Shown here piece by piece: positions 13,852-21,544 of a stretch of DNA of 36,907 nt. Origin of the DNA: CAZTCJ01 sp964612085 (lineage in GTDB: Bacteria; Pseudomonadota; Alphaproteobacteria; JAJFIK01); contig CAZTCJ010000033.1 in assembly GCA_964612085.1 (NCBI GenBank), positions 1 through 36,907 on the forward strand, written 5' to 3'. The translations under genes were made by a program, and so were the position numbers. The notes beneath the pieces were generated by a model. That model was not told the origin of the DNA. It worked only from the letters and a program-made list of their open reading frames with translations, and did not search any database. How positions within the stretch are numbered: the stretch's first letter is position 1; every line of letters begins with the position of its first letter.

Positions 13852-14772
13852 ATGTTGACACTGAGACAGTTGTGTTACCTGGTTGCCCTTGACGACACCC
13901 GCCATTTCGGACGGGCCGCCGAACGCTGCGGCATCAGTCAGCCGTCCTTGAGCGCGCAGATCCAGACCATGGAAGAGGGGCTTGGCGTCCAGCTTGTGGA
14001 GCGCAGCCGGGGGCTGGTCGCCTTGACGCCTGTGGGGCGCGAGGTAGTGACCCGCGCCCGCGCCGTTCTCGAAGACGTGCAGGGCATCGTCGATTTCACC
14101 GCCGGGGCGCAGCATGGCCTTCTCGGCACCATCCGGCTGGGCGTCAAGCCGACCCTCGGGCCCTATCTGCTGCCCCATGTGGTCGCCAAGCTGCACCGTC
14201 AGTATCCGGATCTGAAGCTTTATGTCCGCGAGACCGCGCCGATTCATCTGGAATCGGAACTGAGCAGCGGCATCCACGATGTCATCCTGGCGCAACTGCC
14301 CGTCGCGGGGCGCGATCTCATCACCCACAGACTGTTCCGTGAGCCGCTTTATCTGGTTCTGGCCGCAGACCATCCCCTGGCGCCCAAGGAGCGCATCGCC
14401 GTCACCGATCTGCAGGGCCTGCCGGTGCTGTCGCTGGCGCCGGGCTATCATCTTCATGAGCAGGTCAATGCTCTGTGCAAGGAGTTCAACGCGACCCTGA
14501 TCCGCGACTACGAAGGCACCAGTCTCGATGCCCTGCGCCAGATGGTCGGCATGGGCATGGGCGCGGCGTTCCTGCCCGCGCTTTATGTCCGTTCCGAGAT
14601 TTCGACGCGCGGGGAAGTGGTCGTCAAGACGCTGGAGCGCAAGTCCTTCACCCGTTCGATCGGCTTGGCCTGGCGCAAAAGCGCGGGGCGGGCGGATACC
14701 TACCGGGAAATCGCCAACATCATCCGGACGGTGGCCGCGCGGAAGTTCAAGGATCTGATCATCGACAGTTGA
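13852..14772 (+). CDS. OxyR-like LysR-family regulator lacking the peroxidatic Cys
   Basis: A 306-residue LysR-type regulator: winged helix at about 2-60 (MLTLRQLCYLVAL, then ISQPSLSAQIQ), linker helix, then a substrate-binding-like domain. The effector domain closely resembles OxyR, including GYHLHEQVNALC, which aligns with the E. coli segment containing Cys199 and Cys208, and TSLDALRQMVGMGMGAAFLP after it. The peroxide-reacting Cys199 position is His200 here; the resolving cysteine is kept as Cys209. So this is an OxyR paralogue that should not form the C199-C208 disulfide. The other cysteines (8 and 26) are in the DNA-binding part. A canonical OxyR site lies upstream. No strong ribosome site is seen before the ATG. 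No katG or ahpC is adjacent. Confidence 0.9.
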   Translation: MLTLRQLCYLVALDDTRHFGRAAERCGISQPSLSAQIQTMEEGLGVQLVERSRGLVALTPVGREVVTRARAVLEDVQGIVDFTAGAQHGLLGTIRLGVKPTLGPYLLPHVVAKLHRQYPDLKLYVRETAPIHLESELSSGIHDVILAQLPVAGRDLITHRLFREPLYLVLAADHPLAPKERIAVTDLQGLPVLSLAPGYHLHEQVNALCKEFNATLIRDYEGTSLDALRQMVGMGMGAAFLPALYVRSEISTRGEVVVKTLERKSFTRSIGLAWRKSAGRADTYREIANIIRTVAARKFKDLIIDS

Positions 14773-14802
14773 GGATTGGGCGCCGCCGTTAGGGTTCCGA
14801 CC

Positions 14803-15108
14803 CTAGAAACGGTCCGGCCGCATCACCTGGACGTCGCTCACGCTCAGGACGCCGATATGATCGGCGAGCAGACGGTTCATATCTTCCAGGGCCCGGTCGA
14901 TCTTCGGTCCGTCGCTGATGGAAATGATGACGATCATATCATTGGCGGTGGACAGATCATTGTCCCGCTGCCAGCGCCGCCCGCGGCCATAGCCGCCCAG
15001 GGCGCTGACCACCGTATAGCCGGTGACGCCCGCCTGTTCCAAAAGCGTGCAGGCCCGGGACTGCGCCATGCGCTCGATGATCAGTTCCAGTCTTTTCATG
15101 TCATGCAT
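14803..15108 (-). CDS. sbtB: PII-like regulator of SbtA (SbtB-like)
   Basis: A 101-residue PII-superfamily protein: KRLELIIERM beta-alpha start, GVTGYTVVSALGGYGRG leading into the T-loop, then ANDMIVIISIS and a C-terminal helix and strand. Its placement ten bases downstream of an SbtA-type transporter identifies it as SbtB-like. SbtB proteins bind adenine nucleotides, including cAMP, and gate bicarbonate uptake by SbtA. The C-terminus ends in MRPDRF, so the redox-active cysteine tail found in some SbtB proteins is absent. AGGAG overlaps the sbtA stop, eight bases before the first of two in-frame ATGs (15108 and 15099). Confidence 0.8.
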   Translation of the reverse strand: MHDMKRLELIIERMAQSRACTLLEQAGVTGYTVVSALGGYGRGRRWQRDNDLSTANDMIVIISISDGPKIDRALEDMNRLLADHIGVLSVSDVQVMRPDRF

Positions 15109-15118
15109 GGGAGGTCTC

Positions 15119-16102
15119 CTAAGCGCCGATCAGCCGGGCGACGAAGATGTAAAGCGGAATGCCGATAGTCAGATTGAACGGGAAGGTCACGCCCAATGAC
15201 AGGGTCAGATAGATCGAGGGCCGCGCTTTCGGCATGGCAAGGCGCATGGCAGCCGGCACCGCGATATAGGATGCCGACGCCGACAGGGTCATGAGCAGCG
15301 CCGCATCGCCCGCGCCCAAACCCAGCGCCAAGGCAATCAGCGCGGCCAGCGAGGCCGAGATCAACGGCATGTAAAGTCCGAAAGCGACAGTGCCCGGCTT
15401 CAGTTCGCGCCAGCCCTGGCGCAGGCCACGCCCCGCCGCCAGGCCCATATCGAGCAGGAACAGGCACAACACGCCCTGGAACGGCGTGACGAAGAACGGC
15501 GCGACCTTGGCCATGCCTTCCTCGCCCGACACCCAGCCGATGATCAGCGATCCGACCAGCACGACGATGGAGGCGTTCAGCACCACTTCGCGCAGAATCT
15601 CGCCCTGGCGCGATCCGGGCACCGGCTGATCCGAACGGGCGGCGGTTCCCGCGATCAGCAGCGCGCTGATGATCGCTGGGGCTTCCATGATCGCCGCCAC
15701 CGCCACCAGATGGCCGCCGCTGTCTATGCCCGCCAGTTGAAGGGCCTGGGTCGCCGCCACGAAGGTGACGATCGAGATGGAGCCGTAATGGGCCGCCACG
15801 GCGGCGGCGTTCAGCCGTTCCAGGGAGGTCGTCAGCCGCAGGAGGACAAAGGCCAGAAACGGGATCAGGAAAGACAACACGATCCCGGCGCCCATGGTCA
15901 GCATGATCTGGGTCGTCAGCGTGCTCTTGGCCATTTCGACGCCGCCTTTGAGGCCGATCGCCATCATCAGATAGATGACGAGCCCCTTGGCGAACGCTTC
16001 GGGGATCGACATGTCGGAGCGTGCCAGCGCCGCGCCCAGGCCAAGGACGAAAAACAGCACGACCGGCGAAAGAAGCGTCGAAAGGACAAGGTCTGCAGTC
16101 AT
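15119..16102 (-). CDS. sbtA: SbtA-family sodium-dependent bicarbonate transporter
   Basis: A 327-residue inner-membrane protein with about ten membrane segments in two halves. Typical SbtA stretches are FFVLGLGAALARSDMSIPEAFAKGL, IGLKGGVEMAK near residue 50, AAHYGSISIVTFVAA near 105-120 and EAPAIISALL near 140; the second half has GVLCLFLLDMGLAAG. SbtA takes up HCO3- with Na+. First known from cyanobacteria, it is also found in other bacteria, including heterotrophs, where it may feed anaplerotic carboxylases. It forms an operon with the PII-like gene at 14803. No other carbon-concentrating gene is nearby. Only a weak ribosome site precedes the ATG. Confidence 0.88.
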   Translation of the reverse strand: MTADLVLSTLLSPVVLFFVLGLGAALARSDMSIPEAFAKGLVIYLMMAIGLKGGVEMAKSTLTTQIMLTMGAGIVLSFLIPFLAFVLLRLTTSLERLNAAAVAAHYGSISIVTFVAATQALQLAGIDSGGHLVAVAAIMEAPAIISALLIAGTAARSDQPVPGSRQGEILREVVLNASIVVLVGSLIIGWVSGEEGMAKVAPFFVTPFQGVLCLFLLDMGLAAGRGLRQGWRELKPGTVAFGLYMPLISASLAALIALALGLGAGDAALLMTLSASASYIAVPAAMRLAMPKARPSIYLTLSLGVTFPFNLTIGIPLYIFVARLIGA

Positions 16103-16214
16103 CGGTGGATCCCGTCACGGTTTGCGAAAAGTCTTGGGAGTTTACCCGTCAGTGTAGACAGAAGGTTACGTATCACGAAGAAATCTCTCGGATTTTGAGA
16201 GGCGTTTCTCAATC

Positions 16215-16625
16215 TTACAGGGGCCGCAGGCAAAAGGCGATGGCGGCACCGGCGGCAACGCTCATGGCGAAGAACCAGATCACCACAAAGCGCACGGCAC
16301 CGAGCCGCCGTGCATCGACGAATTCGACGGCGCGCGCGAGACTTGACGCGTAGAACAGAAAATACAACGGCCACAGAAGAAAATGGAAGAGAACGTCCAC
16401 GATCTTGCCGGACAGCGCCCAGCCCCGATCGGCTTCCCGCGATACCACCGCTTTCACGGAAACGAGCGCGAACAGGACACCGAGCGTGGCGTAATCGAAC
16501 AGATAAACCGGATCGTCCGTTCCCGGCCAATCGGTCAAGGCGCGCCACGCCCCGTGGACCGTGTCACGGTACATGACGATGATACTGCCCAGCGGTTCCC
16601 GCCACCACAGGACGGACGGGCTCAA
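16215..16625 (-). CDS. Small multi-pass membrane protein, unknown; start uncertain
   Basis: At least 136 residues with about three membrane segments (around 45-60, 74-92 and 112-133 counted from a TTG at 16625). I do not recognise a family. The TTG lacks a ribosome site, and the in-frame codons upstream, back to a TGA near 16713, encode a hydrophobic stretch (GFWPLLLLAATPAGFGAY) that looks like a real membrane segment. A CTG at 16704-16706, behind a GCGGGGTGA-like sequence, could therefore be the true start, giving about 163 residues. No ATG or GTG is available in that stretch. It is probably co-transcribed with the gene ending at 16721. Confidence 0.6.
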   Translation of the reverse strand: MSPSVLWWREPLGSIIVMYRDTVHGAWRALTDWPGTDDPVYLFDYATLGVLFALVSVKAVVSREADRGWALSGKIVDVLFHFLLWPLYFLFYASSLARAVEFVDARRLGAVRFVVIWFFAMSVAAGAAIAFCLRPL

Positions 16626-16720
16626 GCTTTCATGGGCAAGACTGAGATAGGCGCCGAACCCCGCAGGGGTCGCGGCCAGGAGCAGGAGCGGCCAGAATCC
16701 CGGCAGCGCCCGTCACCCCG

Positions 16721-17782
16721 CTATCCGTTTTCCGCCGACTGATGGGCGCGGGCCTCGAGGATCTTGAAGACGAAGAAGGCCCCGAGCGGGATCAGCGCCA
16801 GCATGATCGCCACACTGAACACGTCGGACGGTGATCCGTAGGGGGAGGACAGGATGGTCGTGGCCAGCACGAAGGTGACCAGAACGGCGCCCAGTGAAAT
16901 ACTCGACAACAGGTGGAAGAAGCGGGCGGTCTTCGAGGTGGACTGGGTGCCGACCGTTGGAAACTCGCTGTTGCGCGAGACCGAGCCGAGCATCCGGGTC
17001 TCCGGCTTGGCCTGAAGCTGGGTCATCCGTTCCATGTAGGAATTCTTGGCGTCGAACGCGGCCTGGGACATCTGGGGAGCGGCGGCCGGCTCAGGCGTGA
17101 GCGCCGGTGCGGACGGCTGGTCCATCGCGGGCGAGGGGTGTTGCACCCGGTCGCGCGGGGCCCAGCCCAGGGATGCGGGCTCTCGTGACTGTGTGGACGC
17201 GCCCGTGGTATCGCGCATGATCTGGGCGAACAGCGGCTCGCGGCGCGGCGGCCCGGAAGGCACCGGCAGATTTGATCCGTTCAGGCCGTAATGGCCGTTC
17301 GTTTTGGTGCGTGTACGGACGCTTGTGAGGATGAGTTCCTGCGTCGCCACGCGTTGATAATCGTCAGGCAGCACAGGGGAGCCGGCCCGGCAGGCGATGA
17401 GCGCCATGGACGCATTGTCTTGCGTGTCGGGCTTATCGGCCTTCGACGAATAATGCCCGAGCTTCTGGAAGGCCTCGTCCACGGAGTCCGGATCGTCGAG
17501 CCGCACGACGAAAATACCGTTCGGGGACGAAAACTTGTCTTGCAGGGTTTGCGAGAGCAGGTGACCACTCCGATCCGCCATATTGCACCAGACTTGGTAA
17601 CCCTTCTGGTCAAGATCCTTGATTGTGCCGAGAATGCCTTCGGCATTCAGAGTTTCATAGCTAACAACTGCGCCCGCCATATGCACACTGCCCCACTGCT
17701 TCAGGCTTCGTTCACCTGAGAGAGTCTCTTTATGAAGCAAAGACCCCGGTCCCCCAACCGAATGATCCTTGTACGAATTCAT
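16721..17782 (-). CDS. Membrane-anchored protein of unknown function
   Basis: A 353-residue protein I cannot assign. Residues 1-165 look like a compact soluble domain (VVSYETLNAEGILGTI, then FVVRLDDPDSVDEAF), 166-285 is Pro/Ala/Ser-rich and probably disordered, and two membrane helices lie at about 293-312 and 321-340 near the C-terminus. There is no N-terminal signal, so the soluble domain should face the cytoplasm, with a helical hairpin as anchor. The ATG at 17780-17782 has no clear ribosome site; an internal ATG at residue 35 is an alternative. It precedes the small membrane protein at 16215, possibly as a two-gene unit. Confidence 0.65.
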   Translation of the reverse strand: MNSYKDHSVGGPGSLLHKETLSGERSLKQWGSVHMAGAVVSYETLNAEGILGTIKDLDQKGYQVWCNMADRSGHLLSQTLQDKFSSPNGIFVVRLDDPDSVDEAFQKLGHYSSKADKPDTQDNASMALIACRAGSPVLPDDYQRVATQELILTSVRTRTKTNGHYGLNGSNLPVPSGPPRREPLFAQIMRDTTGASTQSREPASLGWAPRDRVQHPSPAMDQPSAPALTPEPAAAPQMSQAAFDAKNSYMERMTQLQAKPETRMLGSVSRNSEFPTVGTQSTSKTARFFHLLSSISLGAVLVTFVLATTILSSPYGSPSDVFSVAIMLALIPLGAFFVFKILEARAHQSAENG

Positions 17783-18041
17783 TGATGGTCAAGAATGGCA
17801 GATTTAAAAAACCTTGTCACGCCATTCCTGGCGGAACTTATGGATAACCCCCAACCTTTCCCAGGCCTGATTGAGCCCTGTGCGCGGAGCGGGTTCAAGT
17901 GCTTTTTGCGTGATTGACTGCGGATTGCGCCCTATGAGGGCATGGGGTGGAATGCGCTCGTTTTTGTCGCAGGGGCGGGCGGCGGCCAGGCGGGCGTTTG
18001 TCTCACACAGGCACGGCGCACGACGCACAAGAAAGCCAAAC
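17783..18041. other. Gene-free stretch upstream of the 16721-17782 gene
   Basis: I see no gene. It should contain the promoter of the leftward gene ending at 17782. Apparent open frames crossing it run into the terminators at 18042-18150 and have no ribosome sites. Confidence 0.5.
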
Positions 18042-18096
18042 AAAAAAAAGCTATTCCTGGCCCCGGGCACGGGACTGCGCCTGGTTGGGAATAGCT
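18042..18096 (-). terminator. Intrinsic terminator with T8 (second of a pair)
   Basis: On the minus strand AGCTATTCC (complement of 18088-18096) pairs with GGAATAGCT (complement of 18049-18057), and eight T follow (A8 at 18042-18049 on plus). A 30-base inner GC-rich segment can form a further stem. It lies 65 bases past the stop of the small gene at 18161. Confidence 0.75.
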
Positions 18097-18117
18097 CGAT
18101 GGATCGTAGGTAAAGAC

Positions 18118-18150
18118 GGCGCGCGGGACCGGGGGGCAATCCCGCGCGCC
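18118..18150 (-). terminator. 11-bp GC-rich terminator hairpin after the 33-residue gene
   Basis: GGCGCGCGGGA (18118-18128) and TCCCGCGCGCC (18140-18150) pair perfectly around an 11-base loop; on the minus strand GTCTTT follows. It lies directly downstream of the small gene's stop, so two stems in series end this short transcript. Confidence 0.7.
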
Positions 18151-18160
18151 GGTGATTATT

Positions 18161-18262
18161 TTAGAGTACTTGCAGCATGACGATGAACAGCACGGCCGCG
18201 CCCAAGTACCACATCGGAACACCGCCGACAGGGTTCTGTGGTCTTTCCATTGCGTACCTCAT
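18161..18262 (-). CDS. 33-residue single-pass membrane peptide
   Basis: A very short gene: ATG at 18260-18262, TAA at 18161-18163. A consensus AAGGAG (complement of 18270-18275) sits seven bases before the ATG. The peptide begins MRYAMERPQNPVGGVPMWYL and ends in one hydrophobic helix (about residues 17-33, GAAVLFIVMLQVL region). A second in-frame ATG at 18250 would give 29 residues. Two terminators follow. I do not recognise the family. Size and topology are like small accessory subunits of respiratory complexes (CydX- or CcoQ-like) or regulatory membrane peptides, but no partner gene adjoins, so no function is claimed. The strong ribosome site plus a dedicated terminator pair make a real, well-expressed gene likely. 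Confidence 0.7.
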   Translation of the reverse strand: MRYAMERPQNPVGGVPMWYLGAAVLFIVMLQVL

Positions 18263-18730
18263 TGCGTATCTCCTTCGCCGCTGGTCGTTGCACGCCACCC
18301 TGCTTGATCTTCAAGCCAGGGCTTTCACGGCGAGGTCACGTGGGCATCGAGCCTGATTTTGGTTTCCAAAGGCCTAACGCCAGATGAACCACGCCGTTCT
18401 CAGAACTGGATGTGTGGTCATCTCGGTTTTGAACAAGACCTCGGATGTCGAAGATCGGAAGAGCTCACGGGAGTGTGACGAACGCCTAGTAAACGACCAG
18501 TTTTGACTTGGCTTTTGCACAGTTTTGCCTGATTCGAGCCTTGTAGGCATCCGATCTCTTCCCAAGCGCCCATAAGGCGTACACGCCAGCCGTGCTTCTG
18601 ACCTTCGGTACCGCACATTACGTATGGGTAACACGGGGGAGCGGCGATAGATCCGTCGGTCCAGGCTTGTCAGCGCCGGGCGGATACGGCATGGGATCGA
18701 TCTCCGTTTCCTGCGGCCAAGGCTTTTTCC
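18263..18730. other. 468-base gene-free stretch
   Basis: No gene is supported. It should carry the leftward promoter of the 33-residue gene and the rightward promoter of matB. GCTTGA/TCAAGC (18302-18316, three-base spacer) is a perfect palindrome 40-54 bases upstream of the small gene. At 18452-18466 the word AGATCGGAAGAGCTC equals the start of a standard Illumina adapter; see findings. Confidence 0.5.
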
Positions 18731-20236
18731 ATGTCCGGATCCCTGTTCGCCCACTTATCTGACGCCGCACCGCCGGCTGAAACGGCCGTTTTGCACCAGC
18801 CTTCGGGCCCGTCATGGACCTATGGCGCGCTTTACGGGCGTTCGGCCCGCTATGCGGGTGCGCTGGCCTCTTTCGGGGTCAAGCCGGACGACCGGGTTCT
18901 GGTACAGGCGGAGAAATCGGCGGAGCTGGTCTGTCTTTATCTGGGCTGTCTGCGGGCAGGGGCCGTCTTCGTGCCTCTCAACACGGCCTATACGCCTCGG
19001 GAAGTGGGCTATTTCCTGGACGATGCGGCACCGCGCCTGCTGGTCTGTGATCCGGGCGCCAGGGATGCTTTTCCGGCAGACAGTGCGTGCGAGACTTTAG
19101 GGGCGGACGGCGCGGGCAGTCTGGCCCTTTTGGCCGACCGGGCGGAGATGGCGGATCCGGTTCCCAGGGAGGCGGACGATCTCGCGGCCATCCTTTATAC
19201 GTCCGGCACCACGGGCCGTTCCAAGGGCGCCATGCTGAGCCACGGCAATCTCGCCGCCAATGCCCGCGCCCTGATCGCGGCCTGGGGCATGACGGGAGAA
19301 GACGTCCTGCTCCATGCGCTGCCCATTTTCCATACCCACGGTCTGTTCGTGGCGATCAATACGGTGCTGCTTGCGGGCGGCTCCATGATCTTTCTGCCCA
19401 AATTCGATGCGGAGGCCGTCCTGGCGGCCTTGCCGGACGCCACCCTGATGATGGGTGTACCGACATTCTATACACGGCTCCTGGCGCGGTCCGATTTGAC
19501 GCAGGCGCGGACGGCCCATATGCGGGCGTTCATTTCCGGCTCCGCGCCCTTGTCGCCGGAGGCCCATAAGGCGTTCGAAGCGCGCACGGGCCACGTCCTC
19601 ATCGAGCGTTATGGCATGACCGAAACTAATATCATCACCTCGACGGAACTGAACGGGCCCCGCCGCGCGGGCACCGTGGGCGTACCCCTCGATGGCGTTG
19701 AGCTGCGCATTTGCGATCCCGAAACCGGCGCGCTGCGGCCACAAGGAGAGGTGGGCGTCGTCGAGGTGCGGGGGACAAGCGTCTTTCAGGGCTATTGGCG
19801 GAACCCGGAAAAGACCCGTACGGAGTTTCGCAATGACGGCTTTTTCATCACCGGCGATCTCGGACTGATCGAGCCTGATGGCGTTCTGCGCCTGGTGGGC
19901 CGCGCCAAGGACCTGATCATCACCGGCGGGCTCAATGTCTATCCGGCGGAAGTGGAAGCCGCCATCGACGCCCTGCCCGGCGTGGCGGAAGCGGCGGTGA
20001 TCGGCGTGCCCCATGCGGATTTCGGCGAAGCGGTGACGGCGCTGGTGGTGACCGAGCCCGGCGCTCAAGTGACGGAAGAGGCGGTGCGGCAAGCGTTGAA
20101 GGGCACGGTGGCGCCGTTCAAGATCCCGAAACGGGTGATCGTGGTGGAGGCTTTGCCGCGCAACGCCATGGGCAAGGTCCAGAAGGCCGCGTTGCGCGAG
20201 ACCTATACGGATCTTTTCGGATCCACCGATGGATAA
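18731..20236 (+). CDS. matB: Malonyl-CoA synthetase (malonate--CoA ligase)
   Basis: A 501-residue acyl-CoA synthetase of the ANL superfamily, closest by eye to MatB. It activates malonate (or methylmalonate) with ATP and CoA. The P-loop YTSGTTGRSKG is at 156-166; LPIFHTHGLFVAIN at 197-210 and IERYGMTET at 291-299 are typical of MatB, where the Arg before YGMTE contacts the distal carboxylate. The hinge is at GRAKDLIITGGLNVYP, and the catalytic C-terminal Lys is in RNAMGKVQKA. CCAAGG precedes the ATG. Fifteen bases later the CoA-transferase gene starts, so they form an operon. The malonyl-CoA decarboxylase often paired with matB is not visible. Other dicarboxylates remain possible. Confidence 0.88.
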   Translation: MSGSLFAHLSDAAPPAETAVLHQPSGPSWTYGALYGRSARYAGALASFGVKPDDRVLVQAEKSAELVCLYLGCLRAGAVFVPLNTAYTPREVGYFLDDAAPRLLVCDPGARDAFPADSACETLGADGAGSLALLADRAEMADPVPREADDLAAILYTSGTTGRSKGAMLSHGNLAANARALIAAWGMTGEDVLLHALPIFHTHGLFVAINTVLLAGGSMIFLPKFDAEAVLAALPDATLMMGVPTFYTRLLARSDLTQARTAHMRAFISGSAPLSPEAHKAFEARTGHVLIERYGMTETNIITSTELNGPRRAGTVGVPLDGVELRICDPETGALRPQGEVGVVEVRGTSVFQGYWRNPEKTRTEFRNDGFFITGDLGLIEPDGVLRLVGRAKDLIITGGLNVYPAEVEAAIDALPGVAEAAVIGVPHADFGEAVTALVVTEPGAQVTEEAVRQALKGTVAPFKIPKRVIVVEALPRNAMGKVQKAALRETYTDLFGSTDG

Positions 20237-20251
20237 AGAAGGGAGAAACCG

Positions 20252-21532
20252 ATGGCAGGCCCTCTGACGGGATTGCGTGTGCTCGATCTGACCCGTGTGC
20301 TGGCGGGGCCCTGGTGTACACAGATTTTCGCCGATCTGGGGGCTGAAGTGATCAAGGTGGAACGGCCGGGCATGGGCGACGATACCCGCCAATGGGGACC
20401 GCCCTGGCTCAAGGACAAGAACGGCATCGAGACCGATCTCGCCGCCTATTACTTGAGCGCCAACCGGGGCAAGCACTCCATCGCCATCGACATCGCCAGC
20501 CCGGAGGGGCAGGCGCTGGTGCGCGAACTGGCGGCCAAGAGCGACATCTTCATCGAGAATTTCAAGACCGGCTCCCTGGCCCAGAAGAGCCTTGGCTATG
20601 AGGATATCAAAACCGTCCGTGACGATATCATCTACTGTTCGATCACCGGCTTCGGCCAGACCGGTCCGCGTGCGAACGAGCCGGGCTACGACTATCTGGC
20701 CCAGGCCATGGGCGGGCTGATGAGCGTCACCGGTCAGCCCGATGGCGAACCGGGTGCGGGGCCCCAGCGAGTGGGCTTGGCCGTGGGCGATCTCACCACG
20801 GGCATGAACGCGGCCATCGCGATCCTGGCGGCGGTCGTACACCGGCAGAACACGGGCGAGGGCCAGCATATCGACATGTCCCTGCTCGACGTGCAGGTGA
20901 GCTGGCTCGCCAATCAGGCGCTCAATTACTTCGTCAGCGGAAAGACGCCTCAGCGCTCCGGAGTCTGGCATCCCAATCTGGCGCCCTATCAGCCGTTTCC
21001 CACCAAGGACGGCGACATCATCCTGGCGGTGGGCAACGACCGGCAGTTCGCCCGTCTGTGTGCGGAGATCGGCCGGGAGGATCTGGCCACGGATGAGCGC
21101 TTCGCCACCAATCCGGCCCGCGTCGCCAACCGGGCGGCGCTCGCGAAGGCGCTCGCCGCTGAGATCGTCAAGGATACGGTGGCGGGCTGGACGGCACGGC
21201 TCGGCCGGATCTCGGTCTCGTGCTGCTGCGTGAACACCATTCCCGAAGCGCTGGAGGATCCGCAGACCCGGCACAGGGGACTCAAGATCGAGATCGATCA
21301 TCCGGAACTGGGGGCCGTGCCGGGGGTGGCCAATCCAATCAAATATTCCAAGACCCGGCCGGTCTATGCCAAGGCGCCGCCACGCCTGGGGGAAGACACG
21401 GCGGCCGTGCTGCGCCATGTTCTGGACAAGGACGATACGGCGATCGCGCGCTTGCGCGAGGCTAAGGTGGTGGAGGGCAGGGACGCGCCTCGGGACCAGC
21501 CCAAACCACTTGGCAAACCAACCGTCCGCTGA
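20252..21532 (+). CDS. Family III CoA-transferase (CaiB/BaiF type)
   Basis: A 426-residue CoA-transferase. The N-terminal GLRVLDLTRVLAGPWCTQIFADLGAEVIKVE (split here only as a description of residues 8-37) is the family start; the nucleophilic Asp is probably D180 in LAVGDLTTG, and IENFKTG near 101-107 is also conserved. These enzymes move CoA between carboxylic acids by a ping-pong Asp-thioester route. AAGGGAG lies seven bases before the ATG. Its operon partner makes malonyl-CoA, so malonyl-CoA could be donor or product, but formyl-, succinyl- or carnitine-type specificity cannot be told from sequence. The CaiB fold is normally an interlocked dimer. Confidence 0.9.
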   Translation: MAGPLTGLRVLDLTRVLAGPWCTQIFADLGAEVIKVERPGMGDDTRQWGPPWLKDKNGIETDLAAYYLSANRGKHSIAIDIASPEGQALVRELAAKSDIFIENFKTGSLAQKSLGYEDIKTVRDDIIYCSITGFGQTGPRANEPGYDYLAQAMGGLMSVTGQPDGEPGAGPQRVGLAVGDLTTGMNAAIAILAAVVHRQNTGEGQHIDMSLLDVQVSWLANQALNYFVSGKTPQRSGVWHPNLAPYQPFPTKDGDIILAVGNDRQFARLCAEIGREDLATDERFATNPARVANRAALAKALAAEIVKDTVAGWTARLGRISVSCCCVNTIPEALEDPQTRHRGLKIEIDHPELGAVPGVANPIKYSKTRPVYAKAPPRLGEDTAAVLRHVLDKDDTAIARLREAKVVEGRDAPRDQPKPLGKPTVR

Positions 21533-21544
21533 ACTATCCGGGAG

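Noticed and set aside
17804..18139. Open frames of 80-111 codons on both strands
   Set aside because: They cross two intrinsic terminators and lack ribosome sites.
19097..21418. 773-codon open frame on the minus strand
   Set aside because: Shadow of matB and the CoA-transferase, crossing their boundary; low-complexity His/Arg/Gly content.
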